Origin: CAXMST01 sp963700785 | GTDB taxonomy: Bacteria; Actinomycetota; Thermoleophilia; Solirubrobacterales; 70-9 | Reading direction: 5' to 3' | Length of the DNA stretch: 64,000 bases | Assembly (NCBI GenBank): GCA_963700785.1 | Contig: CAVOYZ010000009.1 | Location: 1-64,000, forward strand | Shown here: positions 55,176 to 63,989 of the stretch, piece after piece | Layout of the letters: each line of letters starts with the position of its first letter | How positions within the stretch are numbered: position 1 is the stretch's first letter | The notes under the pieces: model-generated | What the model was told of the DNA's origin: nothing | What the model saw: the letters and a program-made list of their open reading frames with translations, nothing else | Database searches by the model: none | Made by a program: the position numbers and the translations under genes

Positions 55176-55808
55176 TCAGCGCAGCTCGGCCAGCAGCGCC
55201 GCCGGCTCGATCCCGAGCCGGGGCGCGAGCCGGTCGGCCACCATCCGGTGAGCCCGGCCGAGGTCCATCTCCGGGTCCTCGAGCAGTGCCCGAAGTCCGA
55301 GCCCGTCGAGCAGCGCCATCGCGTGATCGGCGAGCTCACCGGGGTCGCAGGGCTCGAACTCACCGCTGTCGACCCCCGCCGCGATCGCCTCCGCGATCCA
55401 CTCGCGGTAGCGCGCGTAGAGCTTTGCAGCGATCGGCCGCAGCGCCGGATCGCGGACCGCACGGAGCCAGAGCTCGACCCAGAGGATCCATTCGCGCTCC
55501 TGGTGGCCGGGCCTCGGCAGCGACTCGTCGATCACCCGCGCCAGCCGCTCGGTTGCAGAGCCCGGCTCGGCCTGCTCGCCCTCGGCGCCGAAGCGATCGT
55601 CGCCGGCGAGCTCGAACGAGTGCATCAGCGCCTCGGCGAGCAGCTCGTCGCGGGTCGAGAAGTAGTGGTGGACGAGCGCGGTCGAGGCTCCGGCCCGCAT
55701 CGCCACCCGGGCGATCCGAACCTCGTCGATGCCCTCGGCGGCGATCTGCTCGCAGGCGGCGTCGAGGATCCGCTCGCGCGTCGGGTGCTCGTCTCGCTGT
55801 TCAGGCAT
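55176..55808 (-). CDS. Second TetR-family regulator
   Basis: 210 residues; DNA-binding part RERILDAACEQIAAEGIDEV with STALVHHYFSTRDELLAEAL, then a ligand domain whose end (ADHAMALLDGLGLRALLEDPEMD) resembles the first TetR. The two are probably paralogues. It lies 26 bases behind the Rieske gene, so it may be co-transcribed with it and control the island. Confidence 0.87.
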   Translation of the reverse strand: MPEQRDEHPTRERILDAACEQIAAEGIDEVRIARVAMRAGASTALVHHYFSTRDELLAEALMHSFELAGDDRFGAEGEQAEPGSATERLARVIDESLPRPGHQEREWILWVELWLRAVRDPALRPIAAKLYARYREWIAEAIAAGVDSGEFEPCDPGELADHAMALLDGLGLRALLEDPEMDLGRAHRMVADRLAPRLGIEPAALLAELR

Positions 55809-55834
55809 CGCCGCCGGCCGCTTCCGCGATCCGC

Positions 55835-56947
55835 CTAGTCCACCTCGCCGAGGCTGCGGCGGATTCGCTCCGCGAACCAGCCGACCGCCGCCTCGCGTCC
55901 TGAGAGCGGCCCGAGCTCGAAGCCGCTGCTGCGGATCCCGCTCTGCACCCTGCCGACGAGGTCGACGTCCTCGGCGAGCACCTCGAGGTTGAGCCGGTGG
56001 TTGAGCCGCTGCACCAGCCGGGTGATCGGCCCGGCGCCCGCGGGCCGGAAGCAGGCCCAGAGGTCCTTGGTCTCAGCGACCCCGTCGGGCATGATCTTCC
56101 AGACGTTGACCTGGTCGGGGTAGAGATCGATGGTCGTGTTCGGATAGATGAACAGATACCGCCAGCAGCGGCGGTCGTCATCCTCGAGCCCCGGCATCGG
56201 CCGGACCAGCCGCTGGTAGAGGCGCTCGGTGCGGTTCTCGGACGGCTTCTCGCGGAGCGGCGCGTCGAACCGCACCCAGTCGTCGTGCAGCTCGACGTCG
56301 TAGCGCCGATAGTCGAGCAGCCGCATCAGCCCCGGGTGGGCGATCGGCACGTGGTAGCCCTCGAGGTAGTTGTCGGCGACGATCTTCCAGTTGGCCGGTT
56401 GGCTGCCGCTGTCACCCGAGGAGAAGCACTCGAGATCGGCGAGCCGGTAGCGCTCGAGCAGCGGCAGCATCCCTGCGGCCTGCTCGGCGAGCGGCGTCGC
56501 CAGCGGGTCGAGGTTGACGAAGATCAGGCCCCCGAAGCTCTCCACGCGGGCCGGAAACAGGCCGAGCGCGCCCTTGTCGAGGTCGCCGTAGCTGAGATGC
56601 TCCGGGACCCCGAGCAGCCTGCCGTCGGAGCTGTCGTAGGTCCAGCCGTGGTAGCGGCAGCGGATCGCCCGCTTGCAGGTGCCGGTTCCGCTGAGCAGCT
56701 CGGAGCCGCGATGGCGGCAGACGTTGCGGAAGGCGCGGAGCTCGCCCTCCTGGGTCCGAAGTACGAGCACCGGCTGGTCGCCGGCGGTCGTCGTCAGGTA
56801 GCTGCCCGGAGAGGGGAGCTGGCTGACGTGGCCCGCGTACTGCCAGGTGCGGGCGAAGATCGCATCGATCTCCTCGGCGAGCACCTCGGGATCGAGGTAC
56901 TGCCGCGGCTCGAGCGGGCGCGGACGCATCTGCTGGGTCTCGATCAT
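55835..56947 (-). CDS. Rieske non-heme iron oxygenase, large subunit
   Basis: Hydroxylates its substrate with O2 and electrons from a reductase. 370 residues. The Rieske cluster is bound by CRHRGSEL and CRYHGWTYD (two Cys, two His). The iron site is in NWKIVADNYLEGYHVPIAHP (bridging Asp, two His) with a late Asp (EDVDLV). The layout is closest to the group with choline, glycine betaine, stachydrine and carnitine oxygenases, but some aromatic oxygenases look alike. No reductase gene is in view. ATG 56947 has GAGGAGAGG ahead; further upstream ATG/GTG would run into the operator. Confidence 0.88.
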   Translation of the reverse strand: MIETQQMRPRPLEPRQYLDPEVLAEEIDAIFARTWQYAGHVSQLPSPGSYLTTTAGDQPVLVLRTQEGELRAFRNVCRHRGSELLSGTGTCKRAIRCRYHGWTYDSSDGRLLGVPEHLSYGDLDKGALGLFPARVESFGGLIFVNLDPLATPLAEQAAGMLPLLERYRLADLECFSSGDSGSQPANWKIVADNYLEGYHVPIAHPGLMRLLDYRRYDVELHDDWVRFDAPLREKPSENRTERLYQRLVRPMPGLEDDDRRCWRYLFIYPNTTIDLYPDQVNVWKIMPDGVAETKDLWACFRPAGAGPITRLVQRLNHRLNLEVLAEDVDLVGRVQSGIRSSGFELGPLSGREAAVGWFAERIRRSLGEVD

Positions 56948-57002
56948 CGGCCTCTCCTCGCCTCGTCGACGGCTACGCAGAGCGGAATACTCCCATGCCG
57001 TT

Positions 57003-57020
57003 AACTTTGTAGTCAATGTT
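57003..57020. promoter_or_regulatory. Operator-like palindrome shared with the site at 62264
   Basis: AACTTTG-TAGT-CAATGTT: seven-base half-sites with one mismatch, four bases apart. Its core TTGTAGTCAA (57007-57016) recurs exactly at 62264-62273. It lies between the divergent Rieske and acyl-CoA dehydrogenase units, just upstream of the hexamer at 57025. Confidence 0.55.
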
Positions 57021-57024
57021 ATGT

Positions 57025-57030
57025 TATCGT
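57025..57030 (+). promoter_or_regulatory. Putative -10 element of the dehydrogenase operon
   Basis: TATCGT seven bases before the GTG at 57038. The palindrome would cover the -35 region and block it when bound. Confidence 0.4.
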
Positions 57031-57037
57031 CCCGCCG

Positions 57038-57388
57038 GTGCTAAGTCGTCGCCGCGATTGGCTGTCGATCACGCCCGAACCGGAGCGCCTGCTCCCTTGC
57101 GCGATCGCAACGCTGAAGGTCGGCGGAACACCGTCCCGGGAGGCGATCGAGCGCGAGACGGAACGGGTCGGGCAGCTCGTGCTGCACGGCTCGCGTCGGC
57201 GCTGGCTGGCCTGGCTGCGCGAGACCGAGGGGCTCGCGCGCGAGGTCGATCCGGGCGATACCCCGGGTGAGCTGGCAGACGCCCGGGCCGAGGTCCTGGC
57301 CGTGATCGGAAACCACGACGCGCTGATGCTCGGCCTGCCGGGTCGGCCGGCTGCCGGCGCGTCGCGAACAGAGGAGAGGCAGAGTTGA
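57038..57388 (+). CDS. Hypothetical protein before the acyl-CoA dehydrogenase
   Basis: 116 residues from GTG 57038: RRRDWLSITPEPERLLPCAI, a helical middle with QLVLHGSRRRWLAWLRETEG and an end in EERQS. No family recognised. Its stop (TGA 57386-57388) shares its A with the dehydrogenase ATG, so both are made together. It may be a small partner of the catabolic enzymes. Confidence 0.55.
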   Translation: MLSRRRDWLSITPEPERLLPCAIATLKVGGTPSREAIERETERVGQLVLHGSRRRWLAWLRETEGLAREVDPGDTPGELADARAEVLAVIGNHDALMLGLPGRPAAGASRTEERQS

Positions 57389-58587
57389 TGAATCCCACCG
57401 CCGCCCCCACCGCCCCGCCGACCGGCGAGCTCAGTCCGGAGCTCGCCGAGCTTCAGGGCCGCGCCCGGAGCTTCGTCGAGCGGATCCTGATCCCGCTCGA
57501 GGAGGAGGCCGAGGCAAATCACGGCCGCCTGCCGCAGGAGACGATCGAGATGATCAAGCGCGAGGCGATCGCCGCCAATCTCAACGGCGGCCTGCACCCG
57601 GTCGAGCACGGTGGCCAGGGCTGGAGCCGGCTTGGATGGGCGCTCGTCGAGGAGCAGTTCGGGCGCTCGACCAACGGCGTCTACTGGCACATTCCGAACG
57701 CCTACAACGTCTGGGAGTACGGCAGCCCCGAGCAGATCGAGCGCTACCTGAAACCGGCGGTCCGGGGTCAGATGAAGGACGCCTACGCGGTCACCGAGGC
57801 GGGCGCCGGGTCCGACCCCTCGAGGATCGAGTCGACCGCGGTGCCGAGCGACGGCGGCTACCTGATCAACGGGGAGAAGTGGTTCGTGACCACCGGCGAT
57901 GTCGCCTCCGTCTACATCGTCGTCGTCAACCTGCTCGACGGCGGCGAGAAGCTGCCGACGCTGTTCGCCGTCGATCGCGATGCGCCCGGGATCGAGTTCG
58001 TCGACGAGCCGCAGTTCACCCACAACTACCCCGAGGGTCACCCGACGATCCGGTTCACCGACGTCGAGGTCTCCTCCGATGCCGTGATCGGCGGCATCGG
58101 CAACGGCGACGAGGTGCAGCGCGCCTGGTTCACCGAGGAGCGGCTGGCGATCGCCGCCCGGGGCGTCGGCGCGATGTGGCGCCTGCTGGACGAGACCGTC
58201 GGCTGGGCGACTGGTCGGGTCCAGGGCGAGAGCCGGATCTACGACTACCAGGGCGTCTCGTTCCCGCTCGCCGACTCGGCTGCCGACGCAACCGTCGGAC
58301 GGCTGCTGGCGATGCAGGTCGCGACGATGGTCGACGAGGGGGCCGACCCGAAGCTGATCCACGCGAAGGCATCGATGGCGAAGCTGTTCGTCTCCGAGGC
58401 GGCCTGGCGCTGCGCCGACCGCTGCGTGCAGGCCTTCGGCGGGCGCGGCTACATGCGCAACAACGTCGCCGAGCGCTATCTCCGTGAGTTGCGCGTCGAC
58501 CGGATCTGGGAGGGAACCAGCGAGATCCAGCGCCTGATCGTTGCCCGCGCGATGGAGCGCCGCGGCATCGAGGCGGTCATCCACTAG
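57388..58587 (+). CDS. Acyl-CoA dehydrogenase
   Basis: Introduces a double bond next to the acyl-CoA thioester using FAD. 399 residues: AYAVTEAGAGSDPSRIEST and WFVTTGDVASVYIVV bind FAD and substrate, QAFGGRGYMRNNVAERYLRE comes near the end, and RIWEGTSEIQRLIVAR holds the catalytic Glu. ATG 57388; GAGGAG about 15 bases ahead. Placement with an acyl-CoA synthetase suggests breakdown of a carboxylic acid side chain. Confidence 0.92.
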   Translation: MNPTAAPTAPPTGELSPELAELQGRARSFVERILIPLEEEAEANHGRLPQETIEMIKREAIAANLNGGLHPVEHGGQGWSRLGWALVEEQFGRSTNGVYWHIPNAYNVWEYGSPEQIERYLKPAVRGQMKDAYAVTEAGAGSDPSRIESTAVPSDGGYLINGEKWFVTTGDVASVYIVVVNLLDGGEKLPTLFAVDRDAPGIEFVDEPQFTHNYPEGHPTIRFTDVEVSSDAVIGGIGNGDEVQRAWFTEERLAIAARGVGAMWRLLDETVGWATGRVQGESRIYDYQGVSFPLADSAADATVGRLLAMQVATMVDEGADPKLIHAKASMAKLFVSEAAWRCADRCVQAFGGRGYMRNNVAERYLRELRVDRIWEGTSEIQRLIVARAMERRGIEAVIH

Positions 58588-58609
58588 GCGGTAACCGCGC
58601 AGTCGGCCG

Positions 58610-60711
58610 ATGGCTACCGTCGCGACAGGTCAGCGGCCGCCGACAGCCGATCTCGGTCGGCTGCTGGCTCCCCGCTCGATCGCCGTGGTCGGCGCCTCCG
58701 AGCGCGAGAGCAGCTACGGCGAGCTGATCTGCGGGAACCTGCGCCGGGCCGACTTCCCCGGCGAGGTCTGGGGCGTGAACCCCGGACGCGAACAGGTCTA
58801 CGGGTTCCCCTGTGTCCCGGCGCTGGACGACCTGCCAGGCTCAGTGGACGCCGTTGTGATCGCGATCCCGGCGGCGAATGTCGCGGCGACCGTCGATAGT
58901 GCCGGCGCCCTCGGCTGCGGCGGTGCGATCGTGATCTCGGCCGGGTTCGGCGAGGTCGCCTCCGGCCGCGGCTTCGACGCCGATCTGCGGGCCGCTGCCG
59001 CCCGCCACGGGCTTCCGCTCTGCGGACCCAACGGCAACGGCATCGCCGCGCTGCACGCCAGGGCACCGATGTGGGGGGACGCGATCGGCGGCTGGCGCGC
59101 CGGGAACGTCGCGCTGATCACCCAGAGCGGCAATGTCGGGGTCAACGCGCTGGGGGCTGCCCGCGGGATCGACTTCCACACCGTGATATCGACCGGCAAC
59201 CAGGCTGTGCTCGACGCCAGCGACTGGCTCGACGCGCTGGCCGTCAGCGAGGGCGTGCGGTCGGTCGGGCTGTTTCTCGAAGCCGCGGGCGAGGGCAGCA
59301 AGCTCGCTGCGGCCCTCGCCCGTTGTGCCGAGCGCGGCGTCGGAGTCGCGATCCAGAAGGTCGGAGCGTCGGCCGCCGGCGCCCGCGCCGCCGCCGCTCA
59401 CACCGGCTCGCTCGCCGGCGACATCCGCGTCTTCCGGGCGCTGGTCGAGGAGGCCGGTGCCGCCTGGGCGGAGGAGCCGCACGAGCTGCTTGAGCTGGCG
59501 CGCGCCTTCGCCGCCCCGAGGGCACGGCCGACCCGAGCGGGGGGCCTTGCGGTTCTGACCTGCTCCGGTGGGGACTCGGGCAGCGCCGCGGACATCGCCG
59601 CATCCGTAGGGGTCGAGATGCCGCCGCTCGCGGACCAGACCCGTCGCCGGCTCGAGCCGCTGCTGCCCTCGGCGGCGACGATCGACAACCCGCTCGACTA
59701 CACGGCGATGATCTGGGGCCAGACCGAGACGCTGAGCGAGATCACGGCGATCGTCTCCGAGGATCCCGCGATCTCCCAGGTGCTGCTCCTGTTCGACTAT
59801 CCGAATCGGGCCCTGGACGCCTCCTGGGACGCGGTGCTGGCCGGAATCGTCGGCGGCGCCGCGCGAGCCTCATGCGCGGTGCTGGCGGCGGCCACCCTGC
59901 CCGACCTGATCGACGAGCGCGCGGTCCGCGAGCTCGCCGGCCACGGCGTCCCCTACGTCGCCGGGCTCGGGGAGGCGATCCGGGCCGCCAAGGGGCTGTC
60001 GCGACCGCCGGGCGACGCTGCCCGCCTGCGCGAGATCGGCGCCGCGGCCGCCTCGCCGCGGCGGGCCGGCGCGCAGGGTCAGGGTTGGCTCGACGAGGCA
60101 GAGGCGAAGGCGATGCTGGCCGAGCGGGGCATCCGGTGCCCGAGGGCAGGACCGCGGCGGACGCGGATCAGGCCGCCGAGGCGGCCGAGGCGCTGGGGTG
60201 CCCGGTTGCACTGAAGCTCGTCGCTCGCGGTCTTCTGCACAAGAGCGAGGCCGGCGCGGTGCGGCTCGGGCTGGACAGCGGGGCGGAGGTACGGGCGGCG
60301 GCGACGGAGCTGCTCGCGCTCGAGCAGGCCGGAGGCGCCGGCCTGCTGGTCGAGCGGATGGCCGCCGGTGAGGTCGAGCTCGTCGTTGCCGCACATCGTG
60401 AGGGGGTCGTTCCCGCGCTGGTGGTCGGGCTCGGCGGACTCTGGACCGAGGCGCTCGACGACGTCGTGATCCTCCCCCTGCCGGTCAGCCCCGATCGGGT
60501 CGAGGAGGCGCTGCGCTCGCTCCGCTCCGCGCCGCTGCTGACCGGCGGCCGCGGCCGGGCCCCGCTCGACCTCCCCGCGGCCGCCGACCTGGCCGCGCGG
60601 GTCGGCGCGCTGCTGATCGACGCCGGCCTGCAGCTGGTCGAGCTCAACCCGGTGCTGATCGGCCATAGCGGCGAGGGTGCGACCGCGGTCGACGCGGTAA
60701 TCAGCCGCTGA
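58610..60711 (+). CDS. NDP-forming acyl-CoA synthetase, apparent frameshift
   Basis: About 700 residues in the corrected frame. The alpha part, SIAVVGASERESSYGELICG, WGVNPGREQVYGFPCVP and LITQSGNVG, binds CoA; the phosphorylated His usually found near residue 250 is probably AAHTGSLAGD. The frame breaks at 60133-60134. With one more C there it continues GIPVPEGRTAADADQ and into the ATP-grasp beta part (CPVALKLVARGLLHKSEAGA, LVVGLGGLWTEALDD, LVELNPVLI). As written the first part ends at 60214. It makes or uses acyl-CoA with ADP/ATP or GDP/GTP. Confidence 0.85.
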
Positions 60712-60724
60712 GCCCCCCTCGACC

Positions 60725-60764
60725 GTCCGTCCTTTTTGTGGCGCCCGGCCCGAAAAGGACGGAC
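60725..60764. terminator. Perfect 12-base inverted repeat, likely two-way terminator
   Basis: GTCCGTCCTTTT (60725-60736) and AAAAGGACGGAC (60753-60764) pair perfectly around a 16-base GC-rich loop. The gap lies between two converging genes; A-tract before and T-tract after the stem suit termination on either strand. Confidence 0.65.
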
Positions 60765-60795
60765 ACGCACGGTTTGGGGGGTGTTGGGCCGCGGC

Positions 60796-62184
60796 TCAGG
60801 CCGTGACGGCGGCCGGCGGCCGCTCATCGATTCGCTCCGCCGCATGCTCGAGGCCGTCGCGAAGGATCTCGGTGATCTCGTCGAACATCTCGGTCCCGCC
60901 GATCAGCGGCGGGGCGATCTGGACGATCGGATCGGCCCGGTCGTCGAGCCGGCAGATCAGCCCGTTCTCGTAGAGCCGCTTGGTCAGCACGTCCTTCAGC
61001 AGCCACTCGGCGACCGGCCCCTCAAGCGTCTCCTTGGTTTCCTGATCGCGGACCAGCTCGAGCGCGAAGAAGTGCCCGCAGCCGCGGACATCGCCGACGA
61101 TCGGGATCTCGAGCAACTCCTCGAGCCGGGCCCGGGCGTAGTCCTCGTTGGTCCGGACCCGCTGGGGAATCTGCTCGCGCTCGAGGATGTCGATCGCCGC
61201 CAGCGCGACCGCGGAGCCGACCGGATGGCCGCCGAAGGTGTAGCCGTGCATGTAGCTCTCGGCGCCGGAGAGAAACGGCTCGGCGACCCTGTCGGAGATG
61301 ATCATTCCGCCGAAGGCGAAGTACCCCGCTGTGACCCCCTTGGCGAAGGTGATCAGGTCGGGCGTGTAGTCGAAGCGCTGGCCTCCGAACCAGGTCCCGA
61401 TCCGGCCCCAGGCGCAGATCACCTCATCGGAGACGAGCAGAATCCCGTGCCGGTCGCAGATCTCCCGCAGCCCCTGCCAGTAGCCGCGCGGTGGCACGAA
61501 GCAGCCGCCCGCGTTCTGGACCGGCTCGGCGATGATCATCGCTACCGTCTCGGCGACCTCGAACTCGATCGCCTCCTCGATCTCGTCGAGTAGTGACCGG
61601 CAGAGCCTGTCCTCATCGCCGCCCTCAGGGTGGCGGTAGGCACCGGTGTTCGAGACGTGCTGTGTGTGAATCGGCAGCGGTTCGAATGGGGTCCGGCAGA
61701 CGGGCATCCCGGTCAGCGACAGGGCTCCCAGGGTCACTCCGTGGTAGGCGTCCTTGCGGGCGATCACCTTGCGTCGCTGCGGCTGGCCGTTGGCGGCGTG
61801 CCACTGGACAGCGATCTTGTAAGCGGACTCGACCGCCTCTGAGCCGCCTGAGGTGAAGAAGACGCGCTCGAGGCCGGCCGGCGCCAGCGCGGCGATCTTC
61901 GATGCGGCCTCGATCGAGCTCGGGTGGGCGACGGTCCAGTTCGAGCTGAACGGCAGCTTCACCATCTGCTCGAGGGCTGCCGCTCCGATCTCTTCGCCGT
62001 GGGAGTGGCCGAGGTTGGCGCAATAGAGACCCGAGAGCCCGTCGATGTAACGGTTGCCCTCGGTGTCGAAGACGTAGTAGCCCTCGCCGTGGTCGATTAC
62101 CGTGATCTCGTCGGCGCCGACCGACATGTCGGAGAAGTGCAGCATCAGGTGCCGCTTGGCCATCTCCTGCAGGGATCTCTCCAT
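60796..62184 (-). CDS. Class III aminotransferase (PLP)
   Basis: 462 residues. It moves an amino group from an omega-amino compound or polyamine to a keto acid. YVFDTEGNRYIDGLSGLYC opens the fold, FTSGGSEAVESAYKIAVQWH binds the phosphate, and VSDEVICAWGRIG has the pyridine-contacting Asp. FAKGVTAGYFAFGG holds the PLP lysine. Closest in layout to putrescine/beta-alanine-pyruvate types (SpuC-like). ATG 62184 with AAGGGAG at about nine bases. The promoter (TTGACT, then TAGGAT at 62252-62247) lies on the shared operator. Confidence 0.9.
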   Translation of the reverse strand: MERSLQEMAKRHLMLHFSDMSVGADEITVIDHGEGYYVFDTEGNRYIDGLSGLYCANLGHSHGEEIGAAALEQMVKLPFSSNWTVAHPSSIEAASKIAALAPAGLERVFFTSGGSEAVESAYKIAVQWHAANGQPQRRKVIARKDAYHGVTLGALSLTGMPVCRTPFEPLPIHTQHVSNTGAYRHPEGGDEDRLCRSLLDEIEEAIEFEVAETVAMIIAEPVQNAGGCFVPPRGYWQGLREICDRHGILLVSDEVICAWGRIGTWFGGQRFDYTPDLITFAKGVTAGYFAFGGMIISDRVAEPFLSGAESYMHGYTFGGHPVGSAVALAAIDILEREQIPQRVRTNEDYARARLEELLEIPIVGDVRGCGHFFALELVRDQETKETLEGPVAEWLLKDVLTKRLYENGLICRLDDRADPIVQIAPPLIGGTEMFDEITEILRDGLEHAAERIDERPPAAVTA

Positions 62185-62234
62185 CGGTATCCGCTCCCTT
62201 CGCTGTCGGCCGCCCGATTCCGCCCCGGGGCTGG

Positions 62235-63989
62235 GTGGTCGGTGCAATCCTAGCTTATTTACCTTGTAGTCAACTGCACGAACTCTCTGGTAGTCTGCCC
62301 GCTATCGAGGCGGCGGAGAGGACAGCTCGCAGCAACGGCGCCGCGCCGGCCCGCGTTCCCGCGCCCGGCGGCCGCTCGTTCGACGCGATCGTCGTCGGCG
62401 GCGGCCACAACGGCCTCACCACCGCCGCCTATCTCGCCCACGCCGGCCTCAGGGTCTGCGTGCTCGAGCGCCGGCCGGTGCTCGGCGGCGCCTGCGTGAC
62501 CGAGGAGCTCTGGCCCGGAGCTCGGGTCTCACGCGCCTCCTACGTCGTCTCGATGCTGCAGCCGAAGGTGGTCGACGATCTCCGCCTCAAGGACTTCGGC
62601 TACCGCGCCGTCCCCCTCGACCCGGCCTACGCCGCGCTGACCGAGCGCGGCCCGATCTTCTTCTTCAACGAGACCGCGAGGACTCAGCGGTCGATCGCGC
62701 GCTTCTCGAAGGCGGACGCGGAGGCGTACGGCCCGTTCGAGGAGCGGCTGATCGCCGCTGCCGACTTCCTCGCCCCGATGCTTACCCGCGAGCCGCCGGC
62801 GCTCGGCTCGAAGAGCCCGGGCGATCTCTTCGCCCTGCTGCGCGAGGCCGGTCGCGCCGCCGGGCTCTCCCGCCGCGACGTGCACGAGCTGGTCCGGATC
62901 TTCACGATGTCGGTCGGCGATCTGCTCGATGACAGCTTCGAGCTCGACGGCCTCAAGGGATCGGTTGCCTCGACCGGGGTGGTCGGCGTCTGGGCAGGGC
63001 CCCGGACCCCCGGCACCGCCTACAACCTGCTGCACCACGCCCTCGGCGAGCTCGACGGTGTTCGCGGCTCGTGGGGGCAGGTGATCGGCGGCATGGGCGC
63101 GATCAGCAACGCGATCGCCCGCTCGGCCGAGTCGGCCGGCGCCGTGGTCCGCACCGACGCCGAGGTTGCCTCGATCGACGTCTCGTCGGGCCGGGTCCTC
63201 GGCGTGACCCTGGCCGACGGCGAGGAGCTGCGGGCGCCGATCGTCGCCTCCGGCGCCCACCCGAAGACCACCGTCCTCGAGCTGACCGGCGCCGAGCACT
63301 TCCCGGCCGAGGTCGCCGACGACATGCGCCGCTACCGGACGCGAGGCGGCTCGGTCAAGGTCAACATCCTGCTCAGCGAGCCGCCACGCTACGAGAACGT
63401 CAGCGAGGAGGAGCAGCAGCTGCTGATGCACACCGGGGTCAACCTCTGTCCCTCGGTCGACTATCTCGAAGCGGCCTGGCAGGACGCGCTCGCCGGCCGC
63501 CCCGCCGCCGATCCGTACGTCGAGGCGGAGCTCCCCTCGGCCGTCGATCCCTCGCTCACCGATGACGATCGCTGGGTGATGACGATGTTCACCCAGTACG
63601 GTCCGCACGCCGCCACCGACTGGCCCGCCGGCGCCCGCGAGGACTACGCGGCGTCCTGCGTCAACCACCTCGCCCGCTACGCGCCGAACGTCCCCGACGC
63701 GATCGAGGAGCTCGAGGTCCTCGCCCCGCCTGACCTGGACGAGATCTTCGGCCTCCAGGACGGCTCGATCTTCCAGGGCGAGCAGGGCCTCGACCAGATG
63801 GCCTTCATGCGCCCCTGCCCGGAGCTGGCCCACTACGGCACCCCGGTCGGGGGCCTGTACCTCTGCGGGGCCGGGACCCATCCGGGCGGCGGCGTGATGG
63901 CAGCGGCCGGCCACAACGCCGCCCAGCGGATCCTCAAGGACCGCGGCGGGATCCGCGGTCGGCTGCGCCGCCGGCGCGCCACACGCTGA
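62235..63989 (+). CDS. COG1233-type FAD oxidoreductase (phytoene-desaturase/PYROXD2-like)
   Basis: About 560-584 residues. FDAIVVGGGHNGLTTAAYLA and VLERRPVLGGACVTEEL bind FAD; GGMGAISNAIARSAESAGA and LYLCGAGTHPGGGVMAAAGH (C-terminal FAD contact) complete the amine-oxidase/phytoene-desaturase fold. Likely oxidises or desaturates an amine- or lipid-derived compound. GTG 62235 is the only usual start in frame but lies upstream of the operator and -10; an ATC start at 62304 would fit the leaderless pattern. Conserved sequence begins near 62385, so the true start is open. Confidence 0.85.
   Translation: MVGAILAYLPCSQLHELSGSLPAIEAAERTARSNGAAPARVPAPGGRSFDAIVVGGGHNGLTTAAYLAHAGLRVCVLERRPVLGGACVTEELWPGARVSRASYVVSMLQPKVVDDLRLKDFGYRAVPLDPAYAALTERGPIFFFNETARTQRSIARFSKADAEAYGPFEERLIAAADFLAPMLTREPPALGSKSPGDLFALLREAGRAAGLSRRDVHELVRIFTMSVGDLLDDSFELDGLKGSVASTGVVGVWAGPRTPGTAYNLLHHALGELDGVRGSWGQVIGGMGAISNAIARSAESAGAVVRTDAEVASIDVSSGRVLGVTLADGEELRAPIVASGAHPKTTVLELTGAEHFPAEVADDMRRYRTRGGSVKVNILLSEPPRYENVSEEEQQLLMHTGVNLCPSVDYLEAAWQDALAGRPAADPYVEAELPSAVDPSLTDDDRWVMTMFTQYGPHAATDWPAGAREDYAASCVNHLARYAPNVPDAIEELEVLAPPDLDEIFGLQDGSIFQGEQGLDQMAFMRPCPELAHYGTPVGGLYLCGAGTHPGGGVMAAAGHNAAQRILKDRGGIRGRLRRRRATR
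62264..62273. promoter_or_regulatory. Second copy of the TTGTAGTCAA operator core
   Basis: Identical to ten bases at 57007-57016. On the minus strand it contains TTGACT, a -35 match for the aminotransferase gene with TAGGAT 15 bases on. On the plus strand it lies about 17 bases before TAGTCT of the FAD oxidoreductase gene. Confidence 0.5.
62291..62296 (+). promoter_or_regulatory. Putative -10 element of the FAD oxidoreductase gene
   Basis: TAGTCT; seven bases later, where a start would be expected from other genes here, stands an in-frame ATC (62304). Confidence 0.3.
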
